Positions 48,401 to 58,727 are shown, counted from the first letter of the stretch. The stretch is 64,000 nt of DNA from Antedon mediterranea (GCF_964355755.1 NC_092670.1:21265201-21329200); one strand, 5' to 3'. Notes: generated by a model from the letters alone, not told the origin. Program-made: numbers and translations.

Positions 48401-48770
48401 GGTGGAAGGACCTAGCTGAATCTATTGGTATGTCACTTTAAATCTCTTTACTAATTGTCAGATTGTAATTAATTATCTATTAATTTTTAAATGGGAAATA
48501 CAAATCCAAAACTAGCTGAGCAAAATGAGAACATTGCAGCTCTGTTTTTTGTCATTGAATGTTTTTTGTTTAATTTAAGGGTTCAATGCTATGGACATAG
48601 ATGTGGTAGATACTCTGGCACCTAGCCTTTCCAAGTCATGGACAGAAATCGTGATCTACCATTGGGAATGCACTCGTTCTCCACAACGGATCTGTAACAT
48701 TCAGGAACTTGAGAACATTGCTCGAGAAACAGGCCGGGAAGATATTCTGACCATTTTAACCGAGGAATAA
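36449..48770 (+). CDS. PH - IRS/Dok-type PTB - death domain adaptor, paralogue 2 (11 exons)
   Basis: Exons: 36449-36559 (ATG at 36452), 38381-38414, 39085-39312, 39545-39760, 46027-46155, 46644-46691, 46795-46875, 47018-47192, 47736-47766, 48289-48427, 48580-48770. The phases close, giving 459 residues. It starts MGSTES, which fits the N-myristoylation pattern MGxxxS. PH about 20-120 (SGFLHIYS, EKWVTFQRRY, helix Trp in EEAHSWCEMF). PTB about 125-225 (YLLHVTPSAVSL, LWSIRHIKCV, GYYQIKPSN, final helix). The linker of about 110 residues has SYQNA (YxN, 318) and PPALPMK. A death-like domain spans about 375-459 (WWKDLAESIG, IDVVDTL, IYHWECTRSP, EDILTILTEE). The last three coding segments match paralogue 1 in phase and nearly in length (31, 139, 191/194 nt). 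The donor at 46156 (gtagca) is weak. A 4 kb LINE fills intron 4. Function is inferred from domains only. Confidence 0.88.
37053..37306. mobile_element. MITE family 2, copy b
   Basis: The ends are aagatgtattgtccccctc and ggggacagtacatcttt. The inner text matches copy a (accaaaaattg.atcgaaaaa, atgtatttacctgaaaaaa). Confidence 0.75.
37996..38135. mobile_element. MITE family 2, copy c (left half only)
   Basis: It has the left end aagatgtattgtcccccc and the conserved body through atgtatttacctg; the right half is deleted. It belongs to the second unit of the local duplication. Confidence 0.7.
40250..40406. repeat. Repeat with tataatccca words, split by the LINE (left part)
   Basis: aagtataatctcatgc and aagtataatcccagcctgg stand to the left of the LINE, and aagtataatcccatttagg with more tagtccca words stand to its right (44420-44700). 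The LINE therefore seems to have landed in an older repeat. Confidence 0.45.
40407..44402 (+). mobile_element. Full-length CR1/L2-like non-LTR retrotransposon
   Basis: A 5' leader of about 380 bp precedes one intact ORF (40785-44192), followed by a 3' UTR of about 200 bp and a tail of aaataaaataaaataa repeats ending near 44402. There are no LTRs. The single ORF with APE endonuclease and reverse transcriptase places it in the CR1/L2/Jockey group. The exact 5' end is an estimate, and I could not fix a target duplication. It stands in sense orientation in intron 4 of paralogue 2. Confidence 0.9.
40785..44192 (+). CDS. LINE polyprotein: 2A-like motif, PHD-like finger, APE endonuclease, reverse transcriptase
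   Basis: The ORF has 1135 codons with no interruption. A hydrophobic, signal-like N-terminus (residues 1-20) comes first. At residues 90-99 lies SGDIHPHPGP, close to the 2A consensus DxExNPGP. A Cys/His cluster at about 120-168 (CESC, CLICC, HIFHIKC, WACNIC) resembles a PHD finger. The APE-type endonuclease spans about 206-425 with FNARS, TETWL, GDFN, SIIDLV and SDH. The reverse transcriptase spans about 640-900 with SPGPDG, NYRPISL, FLDWEKAFDRV, GVPQGSVLGP and the catalytic YADD (about 867). The C-terminal region of about 230 residues is typical for CR1-like proteins and has no RNase H that I can see. It copies its own RNA by target-primed reverse transcription. The start ATG at 40785 keeps the 2A-like motif internal. 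Confidence 0.95.
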   Translation: MTLFSCLMTLLCTLFLRSIIFQPGSFDCLVRQLSYHNENVHYNIRVGESCSLFLHTCASINNTTRKRYTSRPVRYYANHYSTFNLCLLVSGDIHPHPGPELMHRNKSQHIGNGNSTKNTCESCAKTARRNQKCLICCECHHIFHIKCIPMSSDSYVFYQDNPWACNICYLPQLSDSFFDNSLNNNNSILSLASSNTSTDSSIFETNLIQVALFNARSVVNKIEEFHARIAIDELDILIVTETWLDSSIDSTELFPDSFVVYRKDRSRHGGGVLLALKNAFKSSIVDFPTNIEVKIIEITVNNNFNVLICAVYRPPSSNDDWLNQFHDVVDFILSILHKYCGVILTGDFNYDYGVDSPLVYKKFKEIIAPLDTIQFVDFFTRVSNTKSSIIDLVLCNNPDIVCNFRSHPGLSTSDHLGVYFNINARYSKVKPVDRYYYQYSKCDHDDLFTTLGAVPWGLCLEQSDCEEMWENFKDLFLATINDCIPKVKSKKRNRPAWITQEMVTMARKKKRMLKEAHRHPHNPNKMDKYRKFSNKLRNLTKKAHLQYIRKLSVACVNGDSKRFFSYVKTRRKTGQVKNFVFNGIPLVSDIDAVNAFSTFFASNFNEPNRNFNVNHEICNCVHPDIVPLNNINITEKTIFEALLSLKPNKSPGPDGITPKMLSMSAPIIAPVLCKMFNKFLTDGFVPKDWKLANVTPIFKSGNRNDVNNYRPISLCSIIGKVFERIIADNILFHLQFFGFISPTQHGFYPGRSCVTQASALYHDWSQTMDVRQPPVIDAIFLDWEKAFDRVPHDLVIKKLHNMGVCGPLLKCLHSFLSDRFQRVVLNKEHSDWDRVGSGVPQGSVLGPLLFNLFVYDLLLNTSSVMKQYADDTVIYKPVFSRHDALTLQQDLCKISKWCEDNKMKLNAKKCKVMHITRKRNYIPHFIYTIESNPLEAVNSHKYLGINFSRDLTWSAHVNDVSMKSMRMLGFIKRFVGFNDTEILLRLFNALCRPVIEYGAPVWDPHQKQHNIAINKSLRRVTKLCVEGDFTDRLKILNLPDMVQRMKFHSIIFVVKCLHNLIDFDIFEYLTINSRYPESLTFKHMYARTNAFKYSLFVNFPRIWECIPHEVRNKVLFNFEGFRRDLKKCITDIEFI
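44403..46026. other. Intron 4 remainder of paralogue 2 after the LINE
   Basis: It holds the right part of the tataatccca repeat (to about 44700) and a locally doubled block: ttattacttagttattacaaatttgac near 44910 recurs as ttattacttatattatat...acaaatttgac near 45255. The rest is AT-rich, with no exon seen. Confidence 0.45.
46409..46553. mobile_element. MITE family 2, copy d (short)
   Basis: It starts aaagatgtattgtccccc and ends ggggacatatatatcttt. Only about 145 bp; the middle of the longer copies is missing. Confidence 0.75.
47243..47357. repeat. Dispersed repeat shared with 50379-50495
   Basis: Both copies read gggagatccatataaaaaaa, then ccggtctctccaggcag, then gtcggcggcggtgctgcttt and ctggcctaacttt. 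They are in the same orientation, 3.1 kb apart. Confidence 0.85.
47957..48172 (+). repeat. tRNA-derived SINE, family A
   Basis: The head has tagcttagtagttaacatg (box A-like) and gggttcaatcc (box B-like). The body matches 13836-14078. It lies in the intron before the penultimate exon of paralogue 2. Confidence 0.85.
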
Positions 48771-50378
48771 TGGAAACACTAGTAGCACTAGCCTGGTGGT
48801 AGACTTCTCTACATCTTGGCTTAGTTCACACTAGCTTTGAATCTGTAAAAACAAGTGGTCGAATTACCTACTGTATATAAATGTTAATGAAGCTAATCTG
48901 CAAGTAAAAAATGATATTAAATCAGCTTGAAAATATACATTGCCATTCCATTTGACAAAAGCACATACAACACACAGATATTTCGAGTATTTTTAAATAG
49001 TTTTTTGTTGTTTTTTTTTTTCATTTTATGTAACTTGATTTTGTTTTCATTTCACATTCAAGTACCAAATTTTATTTATTGTTGTAAACAGTTTATGCTT
49101 ATCCAGCTTATTAATAATTTTGCATTCATGTATACAGAGTTTGACTTTTGTTTTATCTTAGCTGCCATACTGTATGTAAAACATACGTTCTGCTTAACAT
49201 ATTACGTAAATACTGAGTATTTAAAGTGTGTAGAATACTCTACAGTATTTTACTGGGTATAGACAGGAGTCCATTATAATTGTATAATTTTTTGTAGTGT
49301 TTTGCTATGCGATAGGAATAGTTACGGAAGAGAATTAATGTTTCCAAATTTCAATTTTTGTTTTGTTTTCTTGGTTGCAAATGTTATATTATACAGTATT
49401 GTTATATTGAATATTAAACAATAGAAATGTTAAACCATATTCATAGTATATAGGCCTAACTATTTGTATATATAAATACGTAAAAGTTTATAGAAGAAAG
49501 TACAGTATATAATCAGTAATTTAAAACAAATATTTTATGTATATATTATGTAACATCACCAAATTAAAATAATTTTTTGGACATTTTCGTGACATTTTTA
49601 TACAGAATTGAAAATATGCATTCCAATGTAAATTGATTCTATGAAAAAATGTCACACTGTTGATTAGACTAACAATAATAATCAAAAGAAAAGTGTTGAA
49701 GAAGCATTCTATCTGAACAGCAATGGCAGGACAAGTAAAAATATACAAAAAACTAGATGGGGAAAACAACCATACAGACTCGGGCAAGTCTAATGTTGGA
49801 CATACGTAAATTAATTTCAATCCATTCCATGATTTGTATTTTTAAAAACCAAGATCTAATGTGTTTTTTTTAAATAAAAGAATATTTTATAAAGAAAGCT
49901 ATTGACTGATTGCTATTGTGGTTAGGTTTGTACACTATGGCTAATTATCCAGCGACCATCGACAACCATAAGACCAAACGTTACCTTATGACATTTATAA
50001 TCATTATACAGTATACATTTAAAATGTTACCAAAAAGCTCAAACCGTAGCTGAATCAGTGCCGGTTTGTTGTTTGTTATGAGCGATGCGGTTGAATAATC
50101 ACGAAAATAAGATCTATTGGAGAGGTAAGTAAAATCTTTTTGACCAATCAGATTTCTTATTTGGAACTGCCAAACTTTGAAACGGATCCATCCAATGTAT
50201 TTCCAGTTTTTCCACCAACGCCGCTTCCGTCGTTTGTTTATTTTTTTCTGAAATGAGGGTCGCAATTCCTCAAAAGTTAGATTAGGCCTACTGGGCTAGA
50301 TTCAATAAATATACGTCTTATTAGTTTTCGTAAGTACACCCATTACGTTGAAATGTTTTTACCCTCATCATATTGTAA

Positions 50379-50495
50379 GGGAGATCCATATAAAAAAACC
50401 TAGGCCGGTCTCTCCAGGCAGGAGTTTCAAAGTCTCCTCGCACTGTCGGCGGCGGTGCTGCTTTTTCTGGCCTAACTTTGTGCCTGCTGCCCTCT
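50379..50495. repeat. Dispersed repeat, second copy (see 47243-47357)
   Basis: It has the same ordered words as the first copy, with an insertion of caaag after the ccaggcaggagttt part. Confidence 0.85.
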
Positions 50496-50539
50496 AGCCT
50501 AAATACTAGGCCTAGCAGGTATTAGATGATTGATTAGGG

Positions 50540-51250
50540 TTTTTAGTCGCGTGGACGCGACTCTATAGTTCACTATGTCGGTCGGTCTGTCTGTCTGTCG
50601 GTCCGGTATCACTATGCGTTTTATCGCTTTCTGACCTTATCTTGATATATCAGTTTAATCCAGCTAAGTCAATTTTTCACAGTATATTCGTTATGGCCAG
50701 GAATCGATGTGGTTATGTTTTCACGGTGCGCAATGAAAAATTACGCGGTCTACGCACGATTTAACGAAATCACGTTTGTAATCATATCTTCACAACCATG
50801 AATCACAATTAAATGAAATTTGGTACTCATAAATTTCAGGGCATAAATCATCATATGGCAATACAATTACGTGCGTAGCGCATGTAACGCATGCGTACGC
50901 GCGGTTAAAATTTTCAAAATTTATTTTCGATGAAATAAGAGTACGTTTCAGGCAATTTTAAGCTTTTACAAAATTGCCATGAGTGCGCATATTTTTGCGC
51001 GCGCACTGCGCGTTAAATGTTATTGCGCACTCTTTTTGCCCGATTTCTGTTTTCTTGACTTACTTTTCAACTCGAAATTACGTTATACGAGCACGTCAAA
51101 AGTGACAGGCTACGCACGTGTAAATTAAAAAAATATAAATGTTTTTAAACATTTCAACATTTTTAAACATGTTCAGTAATTTCGGTCAGTTGGTAGGTTG
51201 GTCCGTCGGTCGGTAAACACTAATGAGCACGCGACTGCAGCCATCTATAT
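50540..51250. repeat. CpG-rich element flanked by inverted gtcggtcgg / cgcgact words
   Basis: The left side reads gtcgcgtggacgcgact and then gtcggtcggtctgtctg. The right side reads gtccgtcggtcggta and then gagcacgcgactgcag. The interior holds many cgcg and gcgc words (acgcatgcgtacgcgcgg). It is unlike its AT-rich surroundings and has no ORF. I infer a transposon-derived repeat. Confidence 0.5.
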
Positions 51251-51470
51251 GGCCTTGTTTGTAGTAGTACTTTCGAACACCAAGCAATTAAAATGAAGTG
51301 TTTGTAAGTTGTAGGACTTTTAATTTTACATATTTTATTTTATAGGTAGGCCTACATTAACAATAGATTAGGGATAGGCTTGGGCCTATATATAGGAGAC
51401 TAAGGCTAAGGAGGCCTACTAGGGCCTAGGCCTAATATTTCTTGATTGATGTGATTTTTTTATTTTGCAG

Positions 51471-54400
51471 TTATCGAACAGTTTCAAATAATGTCAAAAT
51501 TGTTGGTTTTGCGAATGTTAAAAAAATCAGCGTGTTTGCAGAATTCAACATCTAATCGATGTGAGTTTCATGAAAATATATTGCTATGTAAAAGGGTGAG
51601 ATAAAATTACATACGAATTGAGAGTGCCATCTTGCTCTTGCACGCATTTAGTTGCCCTTCAGATGTAACAGTAAGCAATTGGTTCATACTGTATGTGTAT
51701 ATGTATACCTTACACATGCTGACTACAATGTCCAAATAATTCAGCATTCTATAGTGATTATTGTAATTAATTAATACTTTCAGATATCTTGGGAACTTTT
51801 CAGAGAGCTTTGTGCAGTAGTAACAGTAAGCCAAAGATATGCATCGTTGGCAGTGGTCCAGCAGGATTCTACACCGCCCAGAGCCTAATTAAAGTAATTC
51901 ATTGTTAAAGCCTCTAAAAGATATACTTCTACAATGATTTAGTTAAATTTCTTCTATGTTTCTTTATTATAATGCACTGTATCAATTATAAATCATTATA
52001 TTTGTATTTCAGGGCCACAAGGATTTGACAATAGACATGCTTGAGCGCCTGCCAGTTCCATTTGGTCTTGTGAGATACGGAGTGGCTCCAGATCATCCTG
52101 AAGTAAAAGTATAACTGAATGTGATATATTCGAATACAAATGCAACATATAACATTATAAACATAAAATTGGTTTAAAAAAACTGACAGCATTATATACA
52201 TTTAAAAGCCTCAAACATAACATATATATTTTTTTCATCAAAAGATAATTTTCATTATTTTGTTGGTAAACAGCTTCTATAGCAATTTCAATATACTTAT
52301 TTTACTATTTCTTTAATTTACCGTATTACTGTGTATTTCATCATCCCATGCAAATTCACACATTTTTTAAATCTATACAAATTTGTTACCAGTACTGAAT
52401 CTCCAGCTTTGATAACACATTTTATATTTGATCCATGATTTCAGAATGTGATTAACCAGTTTAGCACTTTAGCAGAAGGCGGTCGTTTACACTTTCATGG
52501 CAATGTAAATGTCGGGAAAGATGTAACTGTGGAGGAGTTGCGACAGATGTATGATGTCGTTGTCCTGGTATGTACACATTCAGCTCTGTCTACACTATCA
52601 AATTAGTGTGTAGACATCTTCATCATCATTTGTGCTATTATCTGATTCTAAATTTTTAAGAACCAAGGATGTTTTTATGAAAGTGAGATAAATAAAGGAA
52701 TTGATTTTACATTTCTAACACCATTTTCTATTTTAATAGAGCTACGGAGCTGAAGCTGATAAGGAGTTAGGAATACCAGGAGAGCATCTTGATGGTGTGT
52801 TGTCTGCTCGGGCTTTTGTAGGCTGGTACAATGGGTTACCAGAAGACAGACAGGTATTGCTGATATTGCATTGTTCACCCTCTAAAGCTCTGTCTACACT
52901 ATCCAATTTTATGTGACAACAAAAATGTTGATTCACAATCTAGTATAGAATAGTACATTACAGTGATACTTTTTCTTTTAGCTCAATCCAAGTCTTGATT
53001 GTGATACAGCTGTTATAATTGGTCAAGGAAACGTAGCGTTAGATGTTGCCAGGATGCTATTAACCCCTATAGATATACTAAAGGTAGGTATAAATGATCA
53101 ATCTTTATTCTCGCCAATTTTATGTGCTACACAATTAGCTGAGCTGCATTAAGCATGTTTCCCACTAGCTATGCAATGTAAGAAAATGCCCTTCCAATAA
53201 TAATTGCTCGTCAACGTTTCCATAGACTCAACCTGGTACGTGCTGTATTGTGTGATTTCCAGTGTTCTTGCCTTGCTTCATTGTGTGTTTTCCAGTGTTC
53301 TTGCCTTGCTTCATTGTGTGTTTTCCAGTGTTCTTGCCTTGCTTCATTGTGTGTTTTCCAGTGTTCTTGTCTTGCTTCATTGTGTGTTTTCCAGTGTTCT
53401 TGCCTTGCTTCATTGTGTGTTTTCCAGTGTTCTTGCCTTGCTTCATTGTGTGTTTTCCAGTGTTCTTGCCTTGCTTCATTGTGTGTTTTCCAGTGTTCTT
53501 GCCTTGCTTCATTGTGTGTTTTCCAGTGTTCTTGCCTTGCTTCATTGTGTGTTTTCCAGTGTTCTTGCCTTGCTTCATTGTGTGATTTCCAGTGTTCTTG
53601 CCTTGCTTGATTGTGTGTTTTCCAGTGTTCTTGCCTTGCTTCATTGTGTGTTTTCCAGTGTTCTTGCCTTGCTTCATTGTGTGATTTCCTGTTGCGATGT
53701 TTGCAGCACTGCTGCGTCGTTGGTTCCCACTTGTGATTACGCAATACAACACTTTACGTTGATACATTGTTGTGTTCTCTTGTCATACAACAGTGCAGTA
53801 CAATGTCTGGACAATTTTGCTAGCAGTGTCCACTATAGAATTAATGGCATATACAGGCAGTATCATCATAGTCATGTTCATTATATTCCACAGAAAACTG
53901 ACATTACGCAATATTCATTAGAACGAATTGCAGAGAGTAAAATAAAACATGTGTATTTGATTGGTCGACGAGGACCTCTACAAATAGCGTGTACAATTAA
54001 AGAATTACGCGAGATGGTGAAGCTGCCTGAATGTAACGCGATACTACATCAAAAAGATTTTGAACATATAAAAGACATGGTTGCAGGTATGTATATATTT
54101 ATCCCGCCAGAGAAATTTTTCATAAAAATAGGGAACTTTCGCCAATGAGCTTTGGTGACGCGATTATGAGATCATGTTCCGAATATGAGCACTGTTTCTA
54201 TAATTTGACAGTATATTTATCTTACACTTTTTATAACAATATTTACATATTCCTCATAGTGAAACACGGGGAGGTTGTTGGAAAGTTTTCCAAGAGGTAG
54301 CTAGCACTCGATAGAGGGCTCATAACACAATAATGTTCCTAGTCATAATACTGAAATGCTTTTTCAGACCTTCCCCGAGCGAAAAAACGACTTACTCAAT

Positions 54401-57400
54401 TAATGGTGGACACAGCATTTACACCCATGGACGATAAGACAGGTTCTTGTAAAAATTGGAGGATGGAGTTTCTTCGAAGTCCAACAGAAGTGCTACCTAC
54501 ACAAGATGGTAAAAAAGTTGCAGGAATTAGGCTCGAAATGAACAAACTAGAAGTAATTCTGCAGTATAGTAAATCCTTTTGATTTTTAGTTTAGCTGGAT
54601 AAAGCTTGTTTCATACTTGGACGCAAAGCAAGGATGTTAGCCGCAATGTAATCAAATTGACCACTCACAAGCGACAGTTCCAATAATCTATTGCTTTTGA
54701 TAGATCAATTTGCTTGCTTTGCAACTTATCTCCTTGTTTTGTGTTCTAGTATGAACCAAGCTTAAGGCAGACAATTTTGCTTGCTTCGATTAAGGGTTAC
54801 TTGTAGTGTATTTCTCGGTCTGAATTCCCTTTGATGAATTAAGAAGCACCATCCTGGATTTTAGTAGAGTACAGGAAGTCTATTTCATCTTATTTTCTGT
54901 GGGTACCTTAAATCATATTCATAATTTTCATAGAAAAATCATTAGTGATACAGTTTAGTTTTATTTGTTAGTTTTGTTTTCTTTATTAGTTAGTTTTGTT
55001 TGTACAAACGATTGTAAAGTAAAAGTTTTGATAATAAATTCAAAGTGTGTGACTGCTATATACAATTTTTATTTGAAGGGTAAAATTGGGCAGGAATATG
55101 CTGTCGCAACTGGCAACTTTGAAGATATACCATGTGGTCTAGTTCTGAGAAGTATTGGATACAAAAGCACATGCATAGATAAGACAGTTCCATTTGATAC
55201 AAAGAAGGGCATTGTGATAAATGATAAGGGACGTGTCACAAACATAAAAGGTAATCATTCCAATTAAATTTTAGAGGACCTTTAATTATCTACACACTTA
55301 TCATTTTTATTTCTATTTCCACAATATAACTACATATAATATACAATAACATAATGATAAACTTAATTTAGTTACTTGACTAGACTTGGATATAAATACA
55401 TTATAAAAAAAAGTAGTTCAGTCTAGGGTTGAGAGCAGATAAGTCGGAAAGTTCGACCCACCCCAATATAAAACATTAAATATGAAAAAACTAATTACAT
55501 AAACTAAAACAATATAAAAAAAAAACAAAGCTACAATTTCTATTTAATCACTTTTTCCGGTCTTATCTGGTCTTATGAAATTGTTGACATTAAATCCAGA
55601 TTAAAGGCACTCTTTAAAAGACATTGACATAATATTTCTGAATATTCAGTGGCATTCAAATATGCATTAAGAAAGTGCCTTACAGCTCTTTCTACATTAT
55701 CAAAGTTTATGAGACAAAAAATGTGATGTGTCTATATATGGACACGATGACATCATATCACTACCATATTTGGGCAAGTCACACATTTTTTTGTCAAACT
55801 AGTTTGATAGTGTAGACAAAGCTTAATAAATGTATGTGTCTACATTATTTCTGAATAGTATACAATGGCCTTCGTTTAAATCTGTTCCCAAGATTTTATT
55901 GCTGCGAGCCTCCTACTATTCAATAAAAAGTGTTTTTAATGTACATTATTTTACATCACATACCTACATTAGCAAAACTGATCAGGTTATTACCATCTGT
56001 ACCGTCTTTTATTGCAAATTTGAAAGAAAGTGGAGTAAAATTTGAGCATTATATTTGCCTACCGACTTTGAGTTCATTTGTTCAAATCATGTAAAAACAA
56101 AGCAATGTGTATTATTTTGTTATTATGCTGTCCTGTTGGTGCAGTACCTTCTGCTTTCTTGGGCTAGAATCTAACCCCTAGTTATCAATGCACGATCTGT
56201 GTTTGAAGATTATCTTACAACAATTACACCTATAATCAAACCAATTAATTTAGCATTTTCTTCCAAGCTATCTTTTAATTTATCATTGTAATGTAAACAT
56301 GGCGATTTGCGTGGGAATGCCACTGTGTGTGAACCGTACATGTGCTAATCACATACATACATTAAAGCTGTGTACTTAAACGTTTGGCACAATCACTTAC
56401 AAAGCAAAACATTGGAATTATTAGCAGCAATTAAGCTAAATTGGTACTTACAGCATGTAATTGACAGTTTCAGTTGAGTGTTTACATTACTGACCATTTA
56501 CAGTGAAAGTATGTCATGCCATAAGTCTACCATACCTACAGTACAATGTGCTCAGGTTATTAAAACTCCATACAATAAGTACAAAATGAAGAAGACTGTA
56601 CGGTAAAATATGTACGAGTTGAAAACCTTAAGATTTTAATTTAATTAAAGATCTTTATAGTGACTAAAGGTTACATTTTTATATACATTGTTTACATTTT
56701 GTTTATTTCTTCTTGATACTCTATGACCTAGACTTACCCAAATCAGTAATATTGTTATTTATTTCTTCTTTATACTCTATGACCTAGACTTGCCCAAATC
56801 AGTAATATTGTTATTTATTTCTTCTTGATACTCTATCTATGACCTAGACTTGCCCAAATCAGTAATATTGCCTTTTTTATGTTAGTCCACTCGTCCGTAT
56901 TTCAATTTTTGTATGGTGTAAATTTTTGTCAAGTATGTATGAAACGCCAAATGTGCCAAAGTACTTATCTTTTTTTTTAATTCGAACCACGGTCAAACCT
57001 AGACTATCCGTTACCATGAACTTTTCATTTTTCAATAGAGGATATGATCAGTACCTAGGGAACTTTTTTTTAATATTGTACCCAGTTCTTATCATGCACA
57101 TGTGGAAAGTATCTAGAGGACCCATCCGAAGGTTGAGGTTTGTTTGTTTAGTACACAGTACATTTATTATTCACAGCTTAAGCTCTGTCTACACTATCAC
57201 ACTCAGTTGACAAAAAAAAAAGTGTGATGTGCCCAAATATTGTAGTGATATGACATCATGATGTCCATATGGGCACATCACATTAATTTGTTGTCTACTT
57301 AAAGTTTGATAATGAAGACAGGGCTTTAGAATATAATTGTTTTTTTAATTTAACCTGTAGGTATGTACTGTAGTGGGTGGGTGAAAAGAGGACCACAAGG

Positions 57401-57758
57401 TGTAATATTATCGTCTCTAAATGATGCCATGGAAACAAGCAAAGTTATATTAGAAGATATAAGAAATGAGGTCTTTAAACCATGTCAAAGGTCAGAAAAA
57501 CAAAGTACAAGACACTTTTTACAAGAAAGAGGTAATTGAATATTAAATTCTTTATTTTCAAATACAGATATATAATATTATATAGCTGATAGAACATTTT
57601 AAACGGTGTTTAATACATTATTTTATATAGGAGTACAATGCATTAGTTTTAATGACTGGAAGAAAATAGATGATTTAGAAATGGAGCGAGGGAATGCTGT
57701 AGGAAAACCCAGAGAAAAAATAGCAAGTATACAAGAGATGCTTGGAGTTGTTAAATGA
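51471..57758 (+). CDS. FDXR: FDXR, mitochondrial NADPH:adrenodoxin/ferredoxin oxidoreductase (11 coding exons)
   Basis: Exons: 51471-51560 (ATG at 51491), 51784-51893, 52013-52108, 52445-52567, 52740-52853, 52982-53083, 53894-54086, 54368-54552, 55079-55250, 57361-57531, 57631-57758. They join to 487 residues (human about 491). The first 30 residues are basic and hydroxylated with no acidic residue, as in a mitochondrial presequence. Then come the FAD site [32 protein letters not shown], the NADP site [38 protein letters not shown] and the C-terminal [16 protein letters not shown] plus GKPREKI. FDXR is a matrix flavoenzyme that passes electrons from NADPH to ferredoxins for steroid hydroxylation and Fe-S cluster assembly. 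An acceptor just before the ATG implies an upstream non-coding exon. Intron 6 holds a 33 bp minisatellite. Confidence 0.98.
52582..52616. mobile_element. MITE family 1 remnant: two termini joined
   Basis: agctctgtctacactatcaa is followed at once by attagtgtgtagaca, an end-to-end junction of the two termini without the interior. It lies about 14 bp after the donor of the fourth FDXR exon. Confidence 0.6.
52883..52931. mobile_element. MITE family 1, left-end fragment
   Basis: taaagctctgtctacactat is followed by ttatgtgacaacaaaaatgt. It stops before the inner palindrome. Confidence 0.7.
53245..53690. repeat. 33 bp minisatellite in FDXR intron 6, about 13 copies
   Basis: The unit contains ttgtgtgttttccagtgttc and ttgccttgcttca. 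The 33 bp period is a multiple of three, so open frames appear on both strands. Each unit carries a pyrimidine-rich ttttccag that resembles a 3' splice site. Confidence 0.97.
55683..55825. mobile_element. MITE family 1, copy e (FDXR intron 9)
   Basis: agctctttctacattatcaa at the left and agtttgatagtgtagacaaa at the right enclose the family palindrome in the same sense as copy d. Confidence 0.9.
56702..56871. repeat. Tandem repeat, about 60 bp unit, 3 copies
   Basis: The unit contains tttcttcttgatactctatg and gacctagacttgcccaaatc. It lies in FDXR intron 9. Confidence 0.92.
57179..57328. mobile_element. MITE family 1, copy f (FDXR intron 9)
   Basis: taagctctgtctacactatc at the left; tttgataatgaagacagggc at the right. 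It ends about 32 bp before the acceptor of the FDXR exon at 57361. Confidence 0.9.
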
Positions 57759-58727
57759 ATTTGACATTTTAATTAATTTTTGAATAGTTCAACAATACAA
57801 ATCTCTTCTACTCTGTCTACACTATCAAACCTTATATGACAAAAAAATGTGATGTGTCCATATATTGACATGATGATGTCATATTACTACCATGTTTGGG
57901 TGTATCACTACCATATTTGGGCACATCATTGCATTGTATTCTAATCTTAACTTGGATTTTGATGATGTCTGCTGTTAACCAAAGTATTAAATAATCTTAT
58001 TTGTTTGAAATGTAACAAATTATAGCTTAAATATAAATAAATTTTTCTGAGGTATACAACTATGATTATGATGATAATATAAATACTTTTAAATTTGTAA
58101 TTGTTTTTGTGACTTCCCTTTTCTGTTTTGGGTTTCGTTTTTGGTAGTAACCATGATTTTTTAGTCTCATCTAATACTCCCAGAAATTGTCTTGTTCATC
58201 GATTTTGGCTGCATTGGTTGTAAGCCTACATACAGTACATACCATTCTGAGAACATTAAAGAGATTCTTTTTTATTCCATCTGTCCAGTTTAGAAAGATT
58301 CGGAATTCCGAGGTGAAGTATTCTGAATCTTTCAAGACTGGAATGATATCGGAAATCCGAATCTTTGGAAGATATACTGTCACTTGGTTATTTATCTTAG
58401 AAACGTTTATCTGAATACCTCCGTCTGTGAGATTCCGTAGTTTTCACATTGGCAGCAGAAATGTCCAGAAAACGGTAAAAATACGGATTTCTATTGGAAA
58501 TCTTTATGTTGCATTAAATGTATACGAGATAGAAGTCTTTGGTATTTATCCATTGACACGTTTATCCGAATACCTCCGTCTATGAGTGAGAGTTGTGTCC
58601 ATAGACTGCCTTTCTAAATAGGCTGCTGAACCTAGTTCTACCTAAAATATGTTTTTCTTGTGCAAACAAATCTACAACTGCGAGGCATAATGCGTCATCC
58701 GCGACAAAAAGCACACGGTGAATTGCC
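57759..58727. other. FDXR 3' flank between convergent FDXR and the GPCR
   Basis: It holds a damaged family 1 MITE (57810-57930). A locally doubled phrase, acgtttatc.gaatacctccgtct, occurs near 58403 and 58558. No exon was seen. Confidence 0.5.
57810..57930. mobile_element. MITE family 1, copy g (3' truncated)
   Basis: actctgtctacactatcaaa and the palindrome are present with tandem growth of the ctaccatatttgggc part. The right terminus is missing. Confidence 0.8.

Larger units (their letters stand above)
48771..51470. other. Intergenic region between paralogue 2 and FDXR
   Basis: It contains the AT-rich 3' flank of paralogue 2, one dispersed repeat (50379-50495) and a CpG-rich segment (50540-51250). 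A possible 5' non-coding exon of FDXR ends at a gtaagttg donor near 51305. The minus-strand ORF at 49981-50265 has no family features and I do not call it a gene. Confidence 0.5.

Noticed and set aside
49981-50265. Minus-strand ORF of 94 codons rich in Lys, Arg and Trp
   Set aside because: No recognisable family, no splice partners, and it overlaps the likely 5' region of FDXR.
53204-54148. ORF of 314 codons and its antisense partners
   Set aside because: The first half is the 33 bp minisatellite. The end merely runs into the true FDXR exon at 53894-54086.
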